NCBI RefSeq assembly: GCF_019236175.1
Contig: NZ_JAFAJM010000009.1
Location: 62,001 to 126,000, forward strand
Direction of reading: 5' to 3'
Length of the DNA: 64,000 bases
DNA from: Chryseobacterium sp.
GTDB taxonomy: Bacteria > Bacteroidota > Bacteroidia > Flavobacteriales > Weeksellaceae
The notes under the pieces were generated by a model. The model did no database searches, was not told where the DNA came from, and saw only the letters and a list, made by a program, of their open reading frames with translations. Positions 60,011 through 64,000 of this stretch are shown in pieces. The stretch's first letter is position 1; every line of letters begins with the position of its first letter. A program made the position numbers and the translations under genes.

Positions 60011-60901
60011 ATGAAATACATTTTTTTTTCCTTTATGATGATTATATTCACTTTTATTGCTTGCACAAGTAAAAAACTTAACTATATAAATTATTACAAT
60101 CAAGTTTATGCAATCGACAGTACTCATAGGATTGACAGGGATACTTTAGCAACCATCAGAAAATATAAAAAATTGTTCAGAAAATATCCTCCCGTACAAA
60201 ATGAAAGAATTGAAGAATTTGAAACTTATATTCGGTATGCAGACAAATATCATACAAATTTTGGAGGAAAACGAACCCTCAGCAAACTCATCTCACAGGT
60301 TGCTCCGAACTGGAAATACAAAAGACTCGAACCATTTTTCTTTACACTTTATAAAAAATATGGGATGGATAGTATTGATATTGAAAAAAAAATTATTGTA
60401 TGGAATCAGAAATTAAATAAAGTATTAATTGATTCTTTTAACATTGCATTTAAACGTGATCAGTATAATGATCGTATCGGGCCAACCGTTACGATTAATG
60501 ACCGCAAAAATGCAGAACTTTTAATCTGGACATTTAAAAATTACGGTTTCCCCTCCAGAGATAAGATAGGTCTTTATGGAAGCAATGAGCAGCTTATGTA
60601 TATGGGAACCCTTCTTAATCATATGGCAGGAACAGTCTACTATGATTATTTTAAGACAAAATTACTGGAATATGTAAAGTCTGGAGAATGTACTCCAAGA
60701 GATTATATAGAAATGGTTGATAAATATAATTACATCCATCATTTTGACACTGCTTATCGCATATTTGTGCATTACAACAGACCTGAGCTGAATGTTTCAG
60801 ATTCCGCAAGAATTAACAATAATAGAAAAGCAATAGGCTTTCCTACTCTTAGCCAGTCAGAGAAAATCATTAAAGATTTTCAAAAAAAGATCAGCCATTG
60901 A
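60011..60901 (+). CDS. DUF6624-like lipoprotein within the RiPP cluster
   Basis: Signal MKYIFFSFMMIIFTFIAC with the lipobox Cys18 makes this a 296-residue lipoprotein. The C-terminal half resembles DUF6624: LMYMGTLLNHMAGTVYYDY, GECTPRDYIEMVDKYNYI, IFVHYNRPEL and NNNRKAIGFPTLSQ. The N-terminal part, including DTLATIRKYKKLFRKYPPVQ, is helical and basic. No catalytic motif is evident. Being encoded between precursor and maturases, it may act in export, processing or immunity of the product at the membrane; this is inference. It starts 26 nt after the attenuator hairpin. Confidence 0.72.
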   Translation: MKYIFFSFMMIIFTFIACTSKKLNYINYYNQVYAIDSTHRIDRDTLATIRKYKKLFRKYPPVQNERIEEFETYIRYADKYHTNFGGKRTLSKLISQVAPNWKYKRLEPFFFTLYKKYGMDSIDIEKKIIVWNQKLNKVLIDSFNIAFKRDQYNDRIGPTVTINDRKNAELLIWTFKNYGFPSRDKIGLYGSNEQLMYMGTLLNHMAGTVYYDYFKTKLLEYVKSGECTPRDYIEMVDKYNYIHHFDTAYRIFVHYNRPELNVSDSARINNNRKAIGFPTLSQSEKIIKDFQKKISH

Positions 60902-60953
60902 ACTTATTTGCTAAGTTTTGAATTATTTATATAACCCAATTTAAGCTATTAAT

Positions 60954-61856
60954 ATGATTCTGATTCTTTCTCAAAATAACGAAATCACCACGACTGAAGT
61001 TATTAAATATCTTATTCAGATGAATAAAAAATTCATCAGAGTACATGAAGATGAATTGTTTGAGATTAAAATCCGGGATAAGAAAATTTTTCTGGAAGGT
61101 ACACATAACGTATTTTTTCTTGATGATATAAAAAGTGTTTGGTACAGGCGTGGAGGATTGAAGTTTAAAAGATTAAAATATACCAATCGGTCCATTCATT
61201 TAAATATGTCGGAAACGCAGCACTGGCTTGAAGATTATGTAAAGAAGACGTTAGAATCCAAAAAAAACATCAACAAAGAAAGTAACAGCGATGTTAACAA
61301 ACTGATCATACTGAACAAAGCAAAAGATATTGGATTCGATGTTCCTGAATATTTTTTATCAGAAAATACTGACGATGTGGAAATAGAAAAGACCATTATA
61401 AAAACAATAAATGGAAATGTGATGCTTGAAGAAATAAAAAAAAGCTTCAGCGGATTTATGTATACTTCGGTAGTTAAAGAAAGAGAAAACAGAGATTTCT
61501 TCATTACTTTTTTTCAGAAGAAAATTGAAAAGGATTTTGAAGTAAGAACCTTTTATTTAAATGGTTTATGCTGGTCTATGGCAATATTCTCACAAAATGA
61601 TGCCCAAACTAAAACTGATTTCCGGAAATACAACGAAATAAAACCCAATAGGAATGTCCCTTATCGCCTTCCTGCTGAACTTGAAAAAAAAATACATCTC
61701 CTTATGCAATATTTAGATCTTAATTCCGGGTCTGTGGATTTTATAAAGAAAGGAGAAAAATATTACTTTCTGGAGATCAATCCAATTGGTCAGTTCATGG
61801 GTCTATCTCATACATGTAATTATTTCCTTGAACAGAAAATAGCTGAGTTCTTATGA
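60954..61856 (+). CDS. gwsG: Grasp-with-spasm ATP-grasp peptide maturase
   Basis: This 300-residue ATP-grasp enzyme probably forms ester (macrolactone) bonds in the precursor. The N-terminal part has MILILSQNNEITTTEVIKYL and SVWYRRGGLKFKRLKY. Nucleotide-binding strands include NGNVMLEEIKKSFSGFMYTS. KKIEKDFEVRTFYLNGLCWS matches the K-x-x-E-x-R segment of microviridin-type ligases. SVDFIKKGEKYYFLEINPIG is the conserved acidic metal-binding end. The stop overlaps the next small ORF by ATGA. With the SPASM protein it defines a grasp-with-spasm (Gws) pair. Confidence 0.88.
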   Translation: MILILSQNNEITTTEVIKYLIQMNKKFIRVHEDELFEIKIRDKKIFLEGTHNVFFLDDIKSVWYRRGGLKFKRLKYTNRSIHLNMSETQHWLEDYVKKTLESKKNINKESNSDVNKLIILNKAKDIGFDVPEYFLSENTDDVEIEKTIIKTINGNVMLEEIKKSFSGFMYTSVVKERENRDFFITFFQKKIEKDFEVRTFYLNGLCWSMAIFSQNDAQTKTDFRKYNEIKPNRNVPYRLPAELEKKIHLLMQYLDLNSGSVDFIKKGEKYYFLEINPIGQFMGLSHTCNYFLEQKIAEFL

Positions 61857-62035
61857 AAAAAATGTATCACGAAAAAAATAAATTACCTCTTACATTCAAA
61901 TATATTGAGATCTTTAAAACCAAAAATGTATGTAAAATCCATAGTAATTTATTGTTTTTTGTAAAAAGTAAAAAGTATCAGAGTGACTATCATGTAAGAG
62001 AAAAACCATTAAAAGCACTTATCAGAATCTTATGA
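61853..62035 (+). CDS. 60-codon ORF coupled by ATGA overlaps in the RiPP operon
   Basis: The ATG lies within the stop of the ATP-grasp gene (ATGA at 61853), and its own stop overlaps the SPASM gene start (ATGA at 62032), so ribosomes probably pass through all three. The 60-residue basic peptide contains LPLTFKYIEIFKTKNVCKIH and ends KPLKALIRIL, with one Cys. I do not recognise it. Dual ATGA overlap argues that it is a real gene rather than a spacer. It may be a small adaptor or leader-binding peptide; that is speculation. Confidence 0.6.
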   Translation: MKKMYHEKNKLPLTFKYIEIFKTKNVCKIHSNLLFFVKSKKYQSDYHVREKPLKALIRIL

Positions 62036-63099
62036 AATACTTCAATTTATTCAGCAATATACTCGTCACTAAAGGGGCCAAACGTATCCTGATCTCTGAT
62101 CTGCAAAGAAATTCTTCTGAATTGTATCCTTTAGAATTTCACGAAATTATAAAGCAGTTGAAGAATAAGTCTGTAGAAAATATTCTGAAAAATTACGATA
62201 CAGAATCGATATCATTCGTTCAAGAATATATTAATCTGCTGGTTGAAAAAGAATACGGTTTTATAACAGAAGGAGACTGGGACAGAAATTTTCCGTCACT
62301 AAATTATCATTTCCATGAGCCGAATGAAGTTTCTAATATTTTTATAGAAATTAGCAGTCTCTCTGTTCTCAACAAAATAAAACAAGAGGTGGAAAATCTT
62401 GGAGTGAAACATCTTGTTATTTATAGTCATCAAAAACTTTTACTTAAAGATTTCCAGAATATTGACTCAAAATTTAAAAATTCTGTTTTAAATGGTATAG
62501 AAATTATCTCACCTTTCCACGATGATATAGACAGAAATTTTATTGATTCACTTCATCAAACCGTTGATAGAATTTACAATTTGGTATTTCATACCTGTTC
62601 AAAGATCCCATTCCGTTCAAAAGACATTTTCAGATTTACCGTACAGTTCATCAGACAAGACTTACAGATATCTGCCTGCGGAAAGGTAGACTTAAAATAC
62701 TTCAATACCAATCTTCCAAAGGTTCTTGAAGCCCTCAACCATAATTCCTGTCTGTATAAAAAAATAGGTATAGATAAAGACGGCAATATTAAAAACTGTC
62801 CTCTAATGTCTGAAAGTTACGGCAATATTCAAAATACAAGTCTTGAGGAAGCTATCGCGCAGCCTGCATTCCGGCAATATTGGAATATGAATAAAGATCG
62901 TATAGAAGGTTGTAAAGACTGTGAATTCAGGTATATCTGTACTGATTGCAGGGCTTATACGGAACGATCACATTATACCTCGGAAAACCTGGATATATCA
63001 AAGCCTTTAAAGTGCGGTTATAATCCTTATACCAGCGAATGGGAAGAATGGAGTAAAAACCCGCTTAAACAGAAAGCCGTCACTCACTATAAGATATAG
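62032..63099 (+). CDS. gwsS: Grasp-with-spasm SPASM-domain peptide maturase (no CX3CX2C motif)
   Basis: This 355-residue protein carries a C-terminal SPASM domain. Cysteines at 240, 256, 294, 297, 303, 306 and 328 follow the SPASM order: Cys240 with GX4C at 251-256, then CX2CX5CX2C and a final Cys. The first 188 residues contain no cysteine at all, so the radical-SAM CX3CX2C motif is absent and the N-terminal barrel (about 75-180, with FIEISSLSVLNKIKQEVE) is degenerate. The protein may act as precursor-binding scaffold to the ATP-grasp enzyme rather than as a radical enzyme. Start overlaps the 60-codon ORF by ATGA. Confidence 0.85.
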   Translation: MKYFNLFSNILVTKGAKRILISDLQRNSSELYPLEFHEIIKQLKNKSVENILKNYDTESISFVQEYINLLVEKEYGFITEGDWDRNFPSLNYHFHEPNEVSNIFIEISSLSVLNKIKQEVENLGVKHLVIYSHQKLLLKDFQNIDSKFKNSVLNGIEIISPFHDDIDRNFIDSLHQTVDRIYNLVFHTCSKIPFRSKDIFRFTVQFIRQDLQISACGKVDLKYFNTNLPKVLEALNHNSCLYKKIGIDKDGNIKNCPLMSESYGNIQNTSLEEAIAQPAFRQYWNMNKDRIEGCKDCEFRYICTDCRAYTERSHYTSENLDISKPLKCGYNPYTSEWEEWSKNPLKQKAVTHYKI

Positions 63100-63104
63100 A
63101 ACAT

Positions 63105-63137
63105 AAAAGCTTTTAAATGATGTTTAAAAGCTTTTTT
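63105..63137. terminator. Terminator of the RiPP operon and of the convergent gene
   Basis: AAAAGCTTTTAAA (63105-63117) pairs with 63123-63135 around TGATG and ends in T. The minus side also has a T-rich tract. Confidence 0.82.
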
Positions 63138-63165
63138 ATACTATAATAAGAAAACGCTGCATCTC

Positions 63166-63543
63166 TTATTTAAAAAACTTCCATTTCGGAATAATAGCCA
63201 GCATCCCAAATCCTGTGAAAAGGAACAGATTGGTCACATCCGTGTATAAGAATGTTGACAGGTAATAATTATGCATAAAGAAGTGCAGCACCAGTAAAAC
63301 GGGAAACATAAAAATTCCGATTTTCCGGTAAAAAAACATCAGCACAAGACCTATCATCATCAAAAGGTCTATAGAAAAAATAACATAAAAATACCATCTT
63401 GGAATTTCCAGGTATTCATGTTGCAGATATTCATCAACATCAATTCCAAGTCCCATAATCGTAAACAACATCAGGGCAGCAAATGCCAGTACAAATCCCC
63501 ATCCTTTCTTCGGATCTTCATCAAAATAGCTGTATTCTTCCAT
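63166..63543 (-). CDS. Small integral membrane protein of unknown function
   Basis: This 125-residue protein has four hydrophobic segments (about 14-32 WGFVLAFAALMLFTIMGLG, 50-68 WYFYVIFSIDLLMMIGLVL, 72-92 and 96-116), with a hydrophilic Asp/Glu-rich N-terminus MEEYSYFDEDPKK. I do not recognise the family; the size and helix number recall DoxX- or DUF-type small membrane proteins. The -7 box TATTTTTG ends 4 nt before ATG 63543, so the mRNA may be leaderless. It is convergent with the RiPP operon and probably not part of it. Confidence 0.75.
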   Translation of the reverse strand: MEEYSYFDEDPKKGWGFVLAFAALMLFTIMGLGIDVDEYLQHEYLEIPRWYFYVIFSIDLLMMIGLVLMFFYRKIGIFMFPVLLVLHFFMHNYYLSTFLYTDVTNLFLFTGFGMLAIIPKWKFFK

Positions 63544-63547
63544 ACTA

Positions 63548-63555
63548 CAAAAATA
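63548..63555 (-). promoter_or_regulatory. -7 box TATTTTTG 4 nt before the 63543 ATG
   Basis: On the minus strand, TATTTTTG (63555-63548) is followed by TAGT and ATG. Transcription would begin at the start codon. Confidence 0.5.
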
Positions 63556-63586
63556 AAGAACTTATGAGAGATTTCATAAGTTCTTT
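63555..63586 (-). terminator. Terminator of the Lrp/AsnC gene
   Basis: AAAGAACTTATGA (63555-63567) pairs with 63574-63586. The minus-strand T-tract merges with the -7 box of the next gene. Confidence 0.75.
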
Positions 63587-63611
63587 TATAATAATTCGTT
63601 TAAAATTTGAA

Positions 63612-64000
63612 TTAGATAGAGATAGCGTTGATCAATCTGTTTTTGTCGCTTAAGTACTCTTCCATTGAAATCATACTTTCAGTTCTCATTACATCCTGAA
63701 TATCGTCTATCTGATAGATAATTCTTTTAGCGTCATCTGTATTCTTAGCTCTTACTTTACAGAAAATATTATATTTTCCGGAAATAACGCTAGCTTCGAT
63801 TACGTTAGGAATAGTTGACAATTCTTTCAATACTTCCTGAGTACGGTTTGATTTTGTCAAAAGGATACCGATAAAAGCAGTAAAGTGATAATCCAACTTA
63901 CCATAATCGATATTAAGAGATGATCCCAAAATAATACCTGCATCTTCCATCTTTTTCACTCTTACGTGAATTGTTCCAGCAGAAACATCCATCTGCTTTG
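63612..64000 (-). CDS. Lrp/AsnC family transcriptional regulator (5' end outside window)
   Basis: The frame is open to the right window edge (...KQMDVSAGTIHVRVKKMEDAG), so only the C-terminal about 129 residues are visible; the ATG at 63992 is internal. The first part is the recognition helix of the winged HTH. The rest is the RAM ligand-binding domain: HFTAFIGILLTKSNRTQEVL, NVIEASVISGKYNIFCKVRA and QIDDIQDVMRTESMISMEEYL. Lrp/AsnC regulators sense amino acids and control their metabolism. The target genes are unknown, but tyrosine catabolism elsewhere in the window could be one. A terminator follows. Confidence 0.9.
   Translation of the reverse strand, partial: KQMDVSAGTIHVRVKKMEDAGIILGSSLNIDYGKLDYHFTAFIGILLTKSNRTQEVLKELSTIPNVIEASVISGKYNIFCKVRAKNTDDAKRIIYQIDDIQDVMRTESMISMEEYLSDKNRLINAISI

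Overview
The window looks like chromosomal DNA of a Chryseobacterium-like flavobacterium (Bacteroidota, Weeksellaceae type). The evidence is the AT-rich base composition, the absence of Shine-Dalgarno sequences, many promoters with the Bacteroidota -7 box TAnnTTTG (several with TTG about 19-21 nt upstream), a TonB-dependent receptor, a PNGase F-like secreted protein, split transketolase, and a grasp-with-spasm RiPP locus. No rRNA, tRNA, insertion sequence, prophage or CRISPR array was seen. The first and last genes are cut by the window edges.

Layout. 1-1.8 kb: two CoA-transferase/acetyl-CoA hydrolase genes in tandem. 1.9-7.1 kb: a TTG-initiated unknown gene, then tyrosine catabolism (HPPD, a small exported protein, fumarylacetoacetase), a 275-bp element with inverted ends, and a flavin reductase-like gene. 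7.1-10.8 kb: an Ivy-like lipoprotein, two alpha/beta hydrolases and an overlapping HipA-like kinase/DUF3037 pair. 11-16 kb: a CstA-type transporter, then a TPP riboswitch driving thiM-thiE-thiD-tenA (thiamine salvage). 16-25 kb: a TonB receptor, a UvrD/PcrA helicase and a two-gene M16 peptidase pair. 25-40.5 kb: housekeeping genes (secG, recR with a glycosyltransferase, pepD, LOG protein, prolyl oligopeptidase, ferredoxin and its reductase, pheS, YceI, an ABC ATPase, YjdM, an RNA m5C methyltransferase). 40.8-47 kb: a PNGase F-like protein with a GLPGLI-like N-terminus, asnB, an exported protein and a drug-efflux MFS protein. 47-51.5 kb: a stress/redox island (two pirins, two small GNATs, an FMN reductase, a TMEM175-type channel, a YjdI iron-sulfur protein and OsmC). 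51.6-56.4 kb: a sodium symporter, SGNH hydrolase and two-subunit transketolase. 56.5-59.2 kb: a five-gene minus-strand operon of small acidic and membrane proteins resembling orphan immunity genes. 59.76-63.1 kb: a RiPP cluster. 63.1-64 kb: a small membrane protein and a partial Lrp/AsnC regulator.

The most interesting region is 59.2-63.1 kb. A 64-residue precursor with a GG leader boundary and a Thr/Asp/Glu-rich core lacking Lys is followed by an attenuator-like hairpin, a DUF6624-like lipoprotein, an ATP-grasp maturase, a 60-codon ORF joined by ATGA overlaps on both sides, and a SPASM protein that keeps the SPASM cysteines but has no radical-SAM CX3CX2C motif. Upstream is a 144-codon open frame with no start codon, and divergently the immunity-like operon. 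Across the window, at least four genes have ATG only 4-5 nt after the -7 box. The thiM riboswitch, whose P1 stem starts 5 nt after its own -7 box, acts as an internal ruler and suggests these mRNAs are leaderless. A 40-bp promoter module is shared between recR and an RNA methyltransferase gene 12 kb away.
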